NCBI RefSeq assembly: GCF_017792025.1
Contig: NZ_CP046956.1
Span: 2,232,001 to 2,296,000 of the forward strand
Origin: Sediminibacillus dalangtanensis
Lineage (GTDB): Bacteria > Bacillota > Bacilli > Bacillales > Amphibacillaceae
Length of the DNA stretch: 64,000 nucleotides
Direction of reading: 5' to 3'
The notes under the pieces were generated by a model that searched no databases, had not been told where the DNA came from, and saw nothing but the letters and a program-made list of their open reading frames with translations. The position numbers and the translations under genes are program-made. The first letter of the stretch is position 1. Each line of letters starts with the position of its first letter. Shown in pieces: positions 8,443 through 16,794 of this stretch.

Positions 8443-8691
8443 CAACTTTATCATCCATCCATTTGCAGTACGTACATTTTTCATTGCTTTCTGAAACAAA
8501 AAGAACCGACCATTCACACCAAAGTTCTGACAGTCTCCTTCTCCAAAAAAACAGTCGATGTGCCGCTTCTCCTTCTGTTGTTTTTTTCCTGCTTTCCTAG
8601 TTGGATTGCTCTTTAATCTTTTTGCATTAATTTTTGGTGAATAGACGTATAATTTACACCCTATCCATCCATCCTAACAGTGTACAAACAT

Positions 8692-8763
8692 TGGGCTATA
8701 GCCAAGCGGTAAGGCAGCGGGTTTTGATCCCGTGATTCGCTGGTTCGAATCCAGCTAGCCCAG
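8692..8763 (+). tRNA. tRNA-Gln (anticodon TTG)
   Basis: Full cloverleaf of 72 nt: acceptor TGGGCTA/TAGCCCA, anticodon stem GCGGG/CCCGT with loop TTTTGAT (anticodon TTG), and T arm with GGTTCGAATCC. Discriminator base is G; the CCA end is not encoded. It stands alone between comG and yqgY. Confidence 0.97.
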
Positions 8764-8884
8764 TTTGTTTTCGCATGATGATATTATTTCCCTTCTCTCC
8801 CGGAAATGATAAGATTGATTTACAATCTTACCATACTCGTTTATAATAACCATGATACATAACCTTGAAAAGGAGGGGAAAAGT

Positions 8885-9127
8885 ATGGATAGAATGTATC
8901 GCGTTCTTGCTTTTTGGACGGGTATTTTCACAGTCATGTTTTATATAGGTGATATGGAAAGCCTCGCTGTTTTGTTCCTTGCTCAGACAGTTTTCTTTAT
9001 TGCTGTAAGCTACTTGAAGCTCTCTGAACGCATGTACATGTACTTATTCGGTGGCTATTGCACCCTGTTCTTTATTGGTTTTACCTATTATACGAACTTC
9101 ATACTCGTTCCCGGATTTGGGCACTAA
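8885..9127 (+). CDS. yqgY: YqgY / DUF2626 family small membrane protein
   Basis: Small hydrophobic protein of 80 residues with about three membrane segments (VLAFWTGIFTVMFYI, LAVLFLAQTVFFIAV, YLFGGYCTLFFIGFTYY). ATG at 8885 follows AGGAGGGGAAAAGT; an upstream ATG at 8852 has no ribosome site. The family is conserved in Bacillaceae at this position beside yqgX; its function is unknown. A terminator hairpin follows within 10 nt. Confidence 0.88.
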   Translation: MDRMYRVLAFWTGIFTVMFYIGDMESLAVLFLAQTVFFIAVSYLKLSERMYMYLFGGYCTLFFIGFTYYTNFILVPGFGH

Positions 9128-9134
9128 AAACATG

Positions 9135-9172
9135 AAGCTCTGGACCTTTTCAAAGAAGGCCAGAGCTTTTTG
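9135..9172 (+). terminator. Terminator after yqgY
   Basis: Hairpin AAGCTCTGG / CCAGAGCTTTTT followed by a T-rich run. It lies between the convergent yqgY and yqgX and could also act on the opposite strand. Confidence 0.8.
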
Positions 9173-9197
9173 CTTTTCACTGATTCCCACCATATGC

Positions 9198-9818
9198 TCA
9201 ACCGACAAATTGGTTATGTACCTTTTCATCGCCGATTACCGTTTCTGGACCATGTCCCGGGTAAACAGTATAGTCATCAGGCAAGCTGAACAATTTACTT
9301 TTAATTGTTTCTACCAATACTTCAAAGTCCCCTCCAGGCAAGTCGGTTCTCCCGATTCCTCGTTGAAACAAGGAATCGCCTGAAATGACCCATTTTTCCT
9401 TTGGAAAAACGAAAGCCACCCCACCCGGAGAATGACCGGGGGTTTCCAGTACGTTGAACGAGAAGGGGCCGATGGACATCTCACCGCTCTTTACATACCT
9501 ATCAGCAGGCCCGGCGGATATCGGCTCCATACGGAACAAAGCTGAACCATTCAGATTCGGATTGGACAGCCAGTCAGCCTCTGCATGATGCACAAAAACA
9601 GGAATCTGATACCTGTTCCGTACGTCTTCTACAGCACCAATATGGTCAAAGTGTGCATGTGTCAGCAATATGGCAATCGGTTTTATATTTGCCTCTTCCA
9701 GGTACGCGTTTAGTTTATCGGCGTCTCCTCCCGGATCTACAACCATGGCGTCCTTGTCTTTAATGACAAGGTAGCAATTAGTGCCTAACGGGCCAAGGGG
9801 CATTTTCTCTATCTTCAT
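9198..9818 (-). CDS. yqgX: MBL-fold metallohydrolase YqgX (glyoxalase II-like)
   Basis: Metallo-beta-lactamase fold hydrolase of 206 residues. It shows the binuclear metal motif THAHFDHIG, ETPGHSPGG with the third His, DSLFQRGIGRTDLPGG, and terminal YPGHGPET. These are glyoxalase II/YcbL-type motifs; the substrate is probably a thioester such as a lactoyl-thiol, but that is inference. I place the start at the ATG complementary to 9816-9818 (MKIEKMPLGPLGTNCYLV), preceded by AGAAGGAGTGGTAAC; upstream codons lack family similarity. Confidence 0.9.
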   Translation of the reverse strand: MKIEKMPLGPLGTNCYLVIKDKDAMVVDPGGDADKLNAYLEEANIKPIAILLTHAHFDHIGAVEDVRNRYQIPVFVHHAEADWLSNPNLNGSALFRMEPISAGPADRYVKSGEMSIGPFSFNVLETPGHSPGGVAFVFPKEKWVISGDSLFQRGIGRTDLPGGDFEVLVETIKSKLFSLPDDYTVYPGHGPETVIGDEKVHNQFVG

Positions 9819-9971
9819 GTTACCACTCCTTCTAAAAACAGTATAAATCGTCCGTGTATATCTCGACAAATCATTTAATTTGTTTTAAAATGTATGAGGA
9901 GATTATATCTACTACATATTAATATTGATTGTTCCTGAAGCTACTTCGGGAATTCAAGGAGGTTATCGATA

Positions 9972-10142
9972 GTGGTATTGGCAATCCTGTTATTGATTGT
10001 AGCTATTTTATGTGCTGTTGCTGTATTACGTGAATTGAAAGCTAAAAATATGTTTGCTGTTCTATTTGCCGGATTATCTACTTTAGTGTTCGGATGGTTT
10101 TCCATTATGACGGTTTGGGCAGAATTGTTTCAAAACGTATAA
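9972..10142 (+). CDS. yqgW: YqgW / DUF2759 family small membrane protein
   Basis: Short ORF of 56 residues with GTG start at 9972, preceded by AAGGAGGTTATCGATA. It has two hydrophobic helices (VLAILLLIVAILCAVAVL and FAVLFAGLSTLVFGWFSIM) joined by the basic ELKAKN segment. Size, two-helix plan and position next to yqgX match the DUF2759/YqgW family of bacilli; function unknown. A clear terminator follows. Confidence 0.85.
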   Translation: MVLAILLLIVAILCAVAVLRELKAKNMFAVLFAGLSTLVFGWFSIMTVWAELFQNV

Positions 10143-10166
10143 CCAGATTGAAGAAGCTATAATGAT

Positions 10167-10203
10167 TAAATCCCTTGCCCTTTTGGACAAGGGATTTTTC
10201 TTT
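10167..10203 (+). terminator. Terminator after yqgW
   Basis: Inverted repeat AAATCCCTTG / CAAGGGATTTTTC with a T run 25 nt after the yqgW stop. Confidence 0.85.
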
Positions 10204-10260
10204 CCCCTGCTTCTTTTCACGTTTATCTTTACTGGTTCTCTATTAAAAGAGGTGGTGTCA

Positions 10261-10420
10261 TTTTCACTCCACGGTCTCTTTATCGAAAGGCTTATTCTAT
10301 AAAAATGACGATTTGCTCAAGCTGCAGAGGGAAATAAACCCGCTTTACCGGACGGCGCCTCTAGTTAGCCTCCTCACAAAGCCCGCTGTTAGGTCTCGAT
10401 CGCCCGTTTGTCCACAGGAG
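10261..10420 (-). repeat. Dispersed palindromic repeat, family B, copy 1
   Basis: Read on the minus strand this stretch aligns along its length with 43369-43525: shared blocks include CTCCTGTGG, CGAGACC, CAGCGGGCTTTG, GAGGAGGCT, ATTTTTATAGAATAAGCC (TTTTTATGGAATGAGCC in the other copy) and CGATAAAGAGA. It contains no supported gene; a 61-codon ORF here lies inside the repeat. The remaining gap to 10689 shows nothing I can name. Confidence 0.75.
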
Positions 10421-10689
10421 TTTTTTTTTCCGTTGCAATACTTCAAACTACAGAATCTTTTTGACCGCTTGCTGCCATAAAATTTTTGCTTTGACCACTG
10501 AAATTGTTCACCTCTCAATTTACCCGACATGAAAAGGATACATGAACGACTGTAAAATTTCTTATTTTATAACGATTTTCTTAAACGGTAGGGAATGAGT
10601 GTATTTTTGCACCCTGCACGAGCCCTTATCACGACAGCGACACCACTGCATTCAGTATAGATCGGTAAAACCATATCTTGCAATGTATA

Positions 10690-10724
10690 AAAAAGCATCC
10701 CCATTCAGATGGGAATGCTTTTTC
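10690..10724. terminator. Terminator of the LtaS-family gene (symmetrical)
   Basis: Hairpin AAAAAAGCATCCCCAT / ATGGGAATGCTTTTT immediately downstream of the stop at 10725, with T runs in both directions. Confidence 0.85.
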
Positions 10725-12650
10725 TTATTGTTCTACTTGATCATTTTGTTCGTCTTGTTCGTCGTTAAAATCATAGAAACGGAACAAGTCTCCGTAAATA
10801 ATTTTATCGGAATAGGATAATTCTTTATCTACTTTTTCTTTTATAGGTTCACATAAGCCTTCGGCTCCATCCTCTTGCTGTTGTTCCAATCCAGTAGGTT
10901 CGGATTCAAGAAGTTCACCAGATTTACGATCATAGCATTGACCCTTTGTATAGATGTAATCATCACTGATGTAATCTCCATTACGCAACGCGATAAACTC
11001 TTTACGGTCTTTGGCAAACAAATCTGTTCCAAAGGTAATATCGTCGTCACTTTCAATGCCCAACAGGCTTAAAATCGTCGGCTTCACATCGATTTGACCA
11101 GCAACTTCCGAAATAACGCCGCCTTCTTCACCAGGAATATGAATGAAGAGCGGTACACGCTGCAACTGAACGTGCTCGTAAGGCGTGATTTCTTTGCCAA
11201 GATACTGTCCCATCGCTTTGTTATGGAATTCACTAATACCATAGTGGTCACCCATTAATACGATAACGGAGTCTTCATACAAGCCAGATTCTTTCAAATC
11301 CTTGAAGAACTGCTCTACAGCTTCATCCGTGTAACGCACTGTCGGGAAATACTGGTTTAATGTCTTCGAATTTGAGTCATATTGATCAATCGAAGCGTCT
11401 TCCTCTTCCAAATCAAACGGATAGTGGTTGGTTAACGTAATGAACTTGGAATAAAACGGCTGTTTCTGCGATTGAAGATATTTCATCGATTGTTCGAAGA
11501 ATGGTTTATCTTTTAATCCCCAGCCAATCGAGTTATCTTCTGTCACTTCATACGAATCAACATCGAAAAATTTGTCATAGCCAAGACTGTCATACATAAC
11601 ATCGCGATTCCAGAAACTTTTATTGTTGGCATGGAAAACGGAGGTGAAATAACCGTTGTTCCCTAAAATTTCCGGTGACGCATGGTATTCGTTCTGACCG
11701 TGTGTAAAGAATACTGCACCCCTGGACAAAGGATACAAAGAGTTTTCAATCAAGAATTCAGAGTCAGAGGTTTTACCCTGCTCGGTTTGGTGGTAAAAGT
11801 TTTCAAAATAATAACTATCATCAATCAAATCGTTCAGGAACGGCGTGATTTCCTCTCCATTCACTTTATTATTGATGACGAAACTTTGTACCGACTCAAG
11901 CGAGATAAAAATAACGTTTTTTCCTTTAGCTACCCCAAACATATCGGACTTCTCTTTGTTTTGAACTTGCTCATCAACATATTCTGTGATTTCCGGCATT
12001 TCATTGCCATCGGCGAAAACTCGCTGAGCCTTCGTCTTGGATTGTAATACTGCATCATAGATATGATAGTTGAACAACCCGATGTTTTTCACCAAATATT
12101 CCCGGTCGAATGTCCGCTGTAACAACTGCGGGCGCTCAATTTCAGCAAGTGTGTAGTTAAACAGCAAGAATAAAAGAGAAACACTGAGTGCAAGTGTTTT
12201 GCCTCGTTTATGATACCCTGCCGATATTACGGAAGGATACTTTCTGCTCAGTACCCAGATGATGGCTACATCAAGAAACAATAGCAAATCCGGAAGGTGG
12301 ACAAGTGACATAAAACTTGACCCTAAGTCTGCCGCATTGCTTCCCTGAAATAAAACAGGGATAGTGATAAAATCGGTGAAATTCCGGTAGAAAATCAAGT
12401 TAAAGTAAATAATCAGTGTCCCGATCAGCGCGGCATAGCGCAAGAACTTCATTTGTCTTCTTTCTTTGAACCATACGCTCAATGTAAACACCAAAAATGC
12501 AGAAGCGAAAGGGTTCACAAACAGGATGAATTCCTGCATCCAATTATCAAGCGATATTTCAAATATAAATCGATATACAATATACGTCTTTAAACCAAAT
12601 AGTACGGTTGCAATAATATACAACGGTATATTAAACAGTTTCTTAGACAT
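10725..12650 (-). CDS. yqgS: LtaS-family lipoteichoic acid synthase (YqgS-like)
   Basis: Glycerol-phosphate transferase of the LtaS family, 641 residues. The N-terminal third has five hydrophobic segments (to about residue 180); the rest is an extracellular sulfatase-fold domain. Visible active-site elements are FISLESVQSF (metal-binding Glu), the nucleophile threonine in EQGKTSDSEF, HANNKSFWNRD, and MGDHYG near the C-terminus of the domain. The C-terminal tail is very acidic (EQDEQNDQVEQ). B. subtilis has several paralogues; position beside glucokinase and yqgQ points to YqgS. Whether this copy is the main LTA synthase, a primase or a stress paralogue cannot be decided here. Confidence 0.92.
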   Translation of the reverse strand: MSKKLFNIPLYIIATVLFGLKTYIVYRFIFEISLDNWMQEFILFVNPFASAFLVFTLSVWFKERRQMKFLRYAALIGTLIIYFNLIFYRNFTDFITIPVLFQGSNAADLGSSFMSLVHLPDLLLFLDVAIIWVLSRKYPSVISAGYHKRGKTLALSVSLLFLLFNYTLAEIERPQLLQRTFDREYLVKNIGLFNYHIYDAVLQSKTKAQRVFADGNEMPEITEYVDEQVQNKEKSDMFGVAKGKNVIFISLESVQSFVINNKVNGEEITPFLNDLIDDSYYFENFYHQTEQGKTSDSEFLIENSLYPLSRGAVFFTHGQNEYHASPEILGNNGYFTSVFHANNKSFWNRDVMYDSLGYDKFFDVDSYEVTEDNSIGWGLKDKPFFEQSMKYLQSQKQPFYSKFITLTNHYPFDLEEEDASIDQYDSNSKTLNQYFPTVRYTDEAVEQFFKDLKESGLYEDSVIVLMGDHYGISEFHNKAMGQYLGKEITPYEHVQLQRVPLFIHIPGEEGGVISEVAGQIDVKPTILSLLGIESDDDITFGTDLFAKDRKEFIALRNGDYISDDYIYTKGQCYDRKSGELLESEPTGLEQQQEDGAEGLCEPIKEKVDKELSYSDKIIYGDLFRFYDFNDEQDEQNDQVEQ

Positions 12651-12859
12651 GCTTTCTTCCTCCTAACAGCAAAACTCTATTTTCATAGTTTGATAACAAT
12701 CCATGATTAATTTACATGCACTTTACATTATTAAATTATATTCCACCATCTGTAATAAATAAACACTAATTATAAGACGTGCCCTCCTAAGAGAAGGTTT
12801 CATTTTTTTAGAAAAAAATTACGTCTTTTTAATATTTCTATATTTTAATAGACATTGCC

Positions 12860-12894
12860 AAAAAAATAAACCCTCTTGAGGCTTATTTTTTCTC
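12860..12894 (-). terminator. Terminator after glucokinase
   Basis: On the minus strand AATAAGCCTC-AAGA-GAGGGTTTATT followed by a T7 run, 15-50 nt after the glcK stop. It separates glcK from the LtaS-family gene. Confidence 0.75.
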
Positions 12895-12909
12895 TAATGA
12901 GTAAAACGT

Positions 12910-13875
12910 TTATCCTTTCCTTCCCTGTGTGACCAAATAGGCTGCACCGATAACCCCTGCATCATTTCCCAGTTTAGCGGTGACAAACTCAGCAGCTTCA
13001 CTGATCCGTGGCAATGCGTATTTGTCAAAAGCTTTACGGAGTGGGATGAGGAGCTGTTCACCCGCTTTGGACACCCCTCCTCCAATCACGATTTTGGAAG
13101 GATTAACCACAGTAGCCGAGTTGGCGATAGCCAGTCCCAAAACATCCGTTACTCGGTCAATAATCGCTTCAGAGGCTTTATCTCCAGCTGCAGCCGACTC
13201 AAATACATCCTTGGCGGTAACGTTCCCATTCTCTTTGTACACCGTTGCTAGTATTGTCTCCTGGTCCGATTCTATATATTGCTCAGCCTGTCTGGCAATG
13301 CCGGTTGCAGATGCAACGGTTTCCAAACAACCTTTACGGCCACAATTGCAAGGGGCACCGTCTGTTTCTACCGTAATGTGTCCGATTTCCCCCGCTGTAC
13401 CATTTACTCCGTTTATCACCTGGCCGTTTGCGATTATTCCGCCACCGACCCCTGTCCCAATCGTGACAGCTACTAAATTTTCCGCCTGGTTTCCTGCTCC
13501 AAGCCAGTTTTCTCCGAGTGCCGCTATATTGGCATCATTATCCACTACGGCAGGCAAGTCCGACAACTTTTCTAACTTCTCGGCCAATGCAAAATCTTTC
13601 CACCCGATATTGACAGCAACAGCTACATCCCCAGTATCTGTGTCGACAAACCCAGGGGCACCTGCGCCGATTCCAATCAAATCCGAAGACCGCAAGCCGA
13701 TCGTTTTTAATTTTTGTTCAACGGATGACCATATGTCCTCCGGTATGGATGAACCATTATTGTCGAGGTTGGTTTTAATCTCCCACTTTTCCACAATGTC
13801 GCCGGTTTCTTTAATAATAGCCAGCTTCACTGTTGTACCGCCGATATCCACGCCGACAGCATATTTTTCTGCCAT
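12910..13875 (-). CDS. glcK: ROK-family glucokinase
   Basis: ATP-dependent glucokinase that phosphorylates free glucose, for example from disaccharides. It has 321 residues with the phosphate motif DIGGTTVKLA at the N-terminus, VDNDANIAALGE with the catalytic Asp, TIGTGVGGG, EIGHITV with a zinc/sugar-binding His, and the ROK zinc motif CNCGRKGCLE near residue 180. Start ATG follows AAGGGGGAAGCAG. It lies 12 nt downstream of yqgQ on the same strand, the order known from B. subtilis. Confidence 0.95.
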   Translation of the reverse strand: MAEKYAVGVDIGGTTVKLAIIKETGDIVEKWEIKTNLDNNGSSIPEDIWSSVEQKLKTIGLRSSDLIGIGAGAPGFVDTDTGDVAVAVNIGWKDFALAEKLEKLSDLPAVVDNDANIAALGENWLGAGNQAENLVAVTIGTGVGGGIIANGQVINGVNGTAGEIGHITVETDGAPCNCGRKGCLETVASATGIARQAEQYIESDQETILATVYKENGNVTAKDVFESAAAGDKASEAIIDRVTDVLGLAIANSATVVNPSKIVIGGGVSKAGEQLLIPLRKAFDKYALPRISEAAEFVTAKLGNDAGVIGAAYLVTQGRKG

Positions 13876-13887
13876 TCTGCTTCCCCC

Positions 13888-14088
13888 TTATCGTTGCTCC
13901 ATCAGCTTCTGTTTCTCCTGTTTCAAAAGCAGGATTGCCGATTGAAAATCCCTTGTTTCCATGCACTGCGCTTTGTATAATTCCCTTACTTCATCTTCCA
14001 TCATATCCAGGTCGGCAATTCTATCCCCTAAATAAATGAAAGTACCGAATTTTTTTAAATATTGTTGGATATCATAAATCGTTTTCAT
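13888..14088 (-). CDS. yqgQ: YqgQ family protein (DUF910)
   Basis: Small 66-residue cytoplasmic protein beginning MKTIYDIQQYLKKFGTFIYLGDRIADLDMMEDE..., predicted as a compact helical bundle; the YqgQ family has a known small helical fold but no defined function. GGTGATTTAAT precedes the ATG. It is directly upstream of glcK and probably cotranscribed with it. Confidence 0.9.
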   Translation of the reverse strand: MKTIYDIQQYLKKFGTFIYLGDRIADLDMMEDEVRELYKAQCMETRDFQSAILLLKQEKQKLMEQR

Positions 14089-14202
14089 ATTAAATCACCA
14101 AGAAATATTATACCAATCTTTTATCCGGTTGGGAATGATTAACCACTAATTGTCAGTTTATGCAGAGAAACACTTAATGAATGGGGTGATTTCGAGACAA
14201 AT

Positions 14203-14240
14203 AAAAAGCTTGTAGAAAAACGTTGGTTTCTCTACAAGCT
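14203..14240 (-). terminator. Terminator of the GerA/SpoVAF-like gene
   Basis: Minus-strand hairpin AGCTTGTAGAG / TTCTACAAGCTTTTTATTT with a T run, starting 18 nt after the stop at 14258. Confidence 0.85.
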
Positions 14241-14257
14241 GGATGGTCTATACTTCA

Positions 14258-15721
14258 TCATCGATCGGGATCCTGTGGATTTAAGAATGTAGGTCTTCTG
14301 TTTTTCAGTGGGATCGGAGAGCGAAGTACAATATCTCGCAACGGGCGGGCAGAAAACGGAAAGAATGGCCATAGATAGCCGATTCGGAAAGAGTCCATCC
14401 GCACTAGATAAAAAATCCAAATCGTAATCCCGGCAACATATCCTTTTACTCCAAAGATCGCTGTTACAAGAAGTAGAACAATCCGGAATATTCGGTTGGC
14501 AAGGCTTAATTCGTAACTTGGAGTAGCAAATGTACCGATCGCCGCTACCGCTAGATACAGTACCACTTCGTAAGAAAATAACCCCACTTCGACAGCTACT
14601 TGGCCAATCAATATGGCTGCGACAAGTCCAAGCGCAGTCGCCAACGCTGTAGGAGTATGGATAGCCGCCATCCGGAGCATGTCTATTCCTGCTTCTGCGA
14701 TTAAAAACTGAATCAAGAGTGGTATTGCTCCTTCTTCATTAGGCCCGATAAAAGCGAGAGCCTTAGGCAGTAATTCCGGCCTTGTTGAAAGTAAATAGTA
14801 TAATGGAAGAATAAAAATCGATGCTATCACCGCAATAAAGCGGACCATCCGCAGATATGCCCCTACCAATGGTTTCTGACGGTACTCTTCAGCATGCTGT
14901 AAATGATGCCAGAAGGTAGCCGGTGTAATCATAACACTTGGCGACCCGTCGATGATCACCAAAATATGTCCCTCATATATATGGGCAGCTGCTGTATCCG
15001 GCCGTTCTGTATATCGTATAGTCGGATAAGGATTCCAGTGGCGTCCGCATAAATACTCTTCGATGGTCTTCTCTGCCATCGGCAGACCATCGGTATCAAT
15101 CTTTTTCAAGTGCTTCTTTAATGTTTCCACTCTGCTTTTATCTGCAATATCATCTAAATAGCACAAACAAATATCTGTTTTGGACCTCCTGCCTATGCTT
15201 AAGTATTCCATGCGCAGGGAACGGTCACGGATTCTCCTTCTAGTTAAAGCAGTGTTAAATACTATGGTTTCTACATAACCGTCACGCGATCCCCTTACCA
15301 CTCTTTCCAAATCCGGTTCATCCGGACTTCTGACTGGATAAGTACGTGCATCAATGATGATGGCATAACGGATCCCTTCTACTAACAATGCCGTCGGCCC
15401 TGCCAGTACCGTATCGACTGTTTCATCCAAATCCTCCGACTTGTCCAGCTCGATGTACGGCAAATGGGTTTTAAGCAGCTTCTCCAGTGGGTCCGGCTCC
15501 AACTGATCGGGCTTAAGTCTGGATAGAAGCTTCATCAATAAGTGAAGGATATCATCTTTGACAAAGCCATCAACCATAAATAAAGCCATTTTCTTTCCAG
15601 CGTATTCTAAGTCCATGTGGATGACATCAAAGCTTTTATCCACACCGAGGCGTTCCCGCATGTAATCAACATTTTTTTCCAGACTGCGATGTACTGGTAC
15701 CTTTTTCGTTTCGTTGTCCAT
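14258..15721 (-). CDS. GerA/SpoVAF-family spore membrane protein
   Basis: Spore germination protein of the GerA 'A subunit' superfamily, 487 residues. Residues 1-270 form the soluble N-terminal domain with VDTVLAGPTALLVEG, LTRRRIRDRSLRMEY and DICLCYLDDIAD; the rest has about five membrane segments (IAVIASIFILPLYYLL, ATALGLVAAILIGQVAV, VVLYLAVAAIGTFATP and others). The 487-residue length, MEYLSIGRRSKTDICL block and single-gene setting resemble SpoVAF more than a nutrient receptor subunit, which would sit with B and C partners. Here it lies between gluP and yqgQ with its own terminator. Likely inner spore membrane, forespore expressed; that is inference. Confidence 0.85.
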   Translation of the reverse strand: MDNETKKVPVHRSLEKNVDYMRERLGVDKSFDVIHMDLEYAGKKMALFMVDGFVKDDILHLLMKLLSRLKPDQLEPDPLEKLLKTHLPYIELDKSEDLDETVDTVLAGPTALLVEGIRYAIIIDARTYPVRSPDEPDLERVVRGSRDGYVETIVFNTALTRRRIRDRSLRMEYLSIGRRSKTDICLCYLDDIADKSRVETLKKHLKKIDTDGLPMAEKTIEEYLCGRHWNPYPTIRYTERPDTAAAHIYEGHILVIIDGSPSVMITPATFWHHLQHAEEYRQKPLVGAYLRMVRFIAVIASIFILPLYYLLSTRPELLPKALAFIGPNEEGAIPLLIQFLIAEAGIDMLRMAAIHTPTALATALGLVAAILIGQVAVEVGLFSYEVVLYLAVAAIGTFATPSYELSLANRIFRIVLLLVTAIFGVKGYVAGITIWIFYLVRMDSFRIGYLWPFFPFSARPLRDIVLRSPIPLKNRRPTFLNPQDPDR

Positions 15722-15912
15722 GTTCTCATCCTATTTGGTAAAGTCATTAATACTGTTAGCTTGTACCGTTTAGGTATGAACCATACAGAAAAATCCACTG
15801 CTTGAACAACTCCTGCCTGTAAAGATCCAAACAGCTTCGCTTCATATAATTGGCGTCCAGAACATATATTCAATTAAGCAACAAATGACAAGCTGTTAAA
15901 GGAGAAAACTGT

Positions 15913-16794
15913 ATGAAAAAAACGTTGCTCATTCCAGTTATTTTAACTGCAGCCGTCCTTGCTGCCGGCTTATTTTTTCTCGCCAACAAGGAGACAACTG
16001 TACTTAAATATTTTCCGTTGGATGAAAAGATTTCTTTTTCTTCTTACCATACAAAACTGAAGATTTTGTCTGAAATTGATACAGATGAATATGGTGTACA
16101 ATGGCAGGAAGTCTCAGAATTAGAAACCCCTATTTATTTACGACAGGATGTTTCCTTATTATATGTAGACGGAAAGTTGAAAGGAATCCTTAGCAAATGG
16201 AAAGAAAACGGACAAACCATCGAACAAAAATCTTCTATTCACGGGGAAGACAGCAGTCATTTCCAGGCGATCACTTTTCATCATGGAGAAATACATTATC
16301 CAGACGACAAAATTAAAAGTATACAGGCAATGTCTTCTGATGAATTATATGTGATTGATTCACCTCACACAGCCTTGGAATCTTTTGATCAACCTTTAAA
16401 TAAAAATCAGGAAGAATGGAAGCACACCCTTGATACAGCTACCAGCCAGCAACTCAGCTTCCATTGGAACCAACTGATCAATCACTTTAATATTCCGATC
16501 GATAGGTATACCATCGTTCCGCTAACAGACTTGGCAAAATACGAAAACCTGCCGTTGCCGGGATTAACAGAAACGGAAAGTCAACAAGTCATCGGACAGC
16601 TTTGGGAAGGACTTTACAAACATTATATCCTTGGAATTGCAGGCAGCCAGAATAACAAGCATCCAATCAATACGTTTATCCCTCTACTTTTATTTGCGAA
16701 TGATGGTAGCCATTTAATGGTTCTTTATCAAGACGAAAACGAAGAGAAACAGCAACTGTTGCAAGCCTACCCTTCATTCGATGACAAACGTTGA
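15913..16794 (+). CDS. Unrecognised membrane-anchored exported protein
   Basis: Protein of 293 residues that I do not recognise. ATG at 15913 follows AAAGGAGAAAACTGT. Residues 6-25 (LIPVILTAAVLAAGLFFLAN) form an uncleaved-looking anchor or signal; there is no lipobox Cys. The remainder is hydrophilic and mixed alpha/beta, with YLRQDVSLLYVDGKLKGILSKW, a His-rich HFQAITFHHGEIHY segment, and IPLLLFANDGSHLMVLYQ near the end, suggesting an extracellular domain. Its 3' end overlaps that of the convergent gluP by 28 nt. It occupies a spot between the GerA-like gene and gluP where B. subtilis has no equivalent I recall. No function is proposed. Confidence 0.7.
   Translation: MKKTLLIPVILTAAVLAAGLFFLANKETTVLKYFPLDEKISFSSYHTKLKILSEIDTDEYGVQWQEVSELETPIYLRQDVSLLYVDGKLKGILSKWKENGQTIEQKSSIHGEDSSHFQAITFHHGEIHYPDDKIKSIQAMSSDELYVIDSPHTALESFDQPLNKNQEEWKHTLDTATSQQLSFHWNQLINHFNIPIDRYTIVPLTDLAKYENLPLPGLTETESQQVIGQLWEGLYKHYILGIAGSQNNKHPINTFIPLLLFANDGSHLMVLYQDENEEKQQLLQAYPSFDDKR

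Noticed and set aside
8044..8517. 157-codon minus-strand ORF overlapping comGG
   Set aside because: Overlaps comGG, no ribosome site, no recognisable family.
10345..10530. 61-codon minus-strand ORF
   Set aside because: Lies largely inside family-B repeat copy 1; composition follows the repeat.
12980..13945. 321-codon plus-strand ORF antisense to glcK
   Set aside because: It is the mirror of a clear ROK glucokinase, has Ser/Pro/Thr-rich low-complexity composition and no ribosome site.
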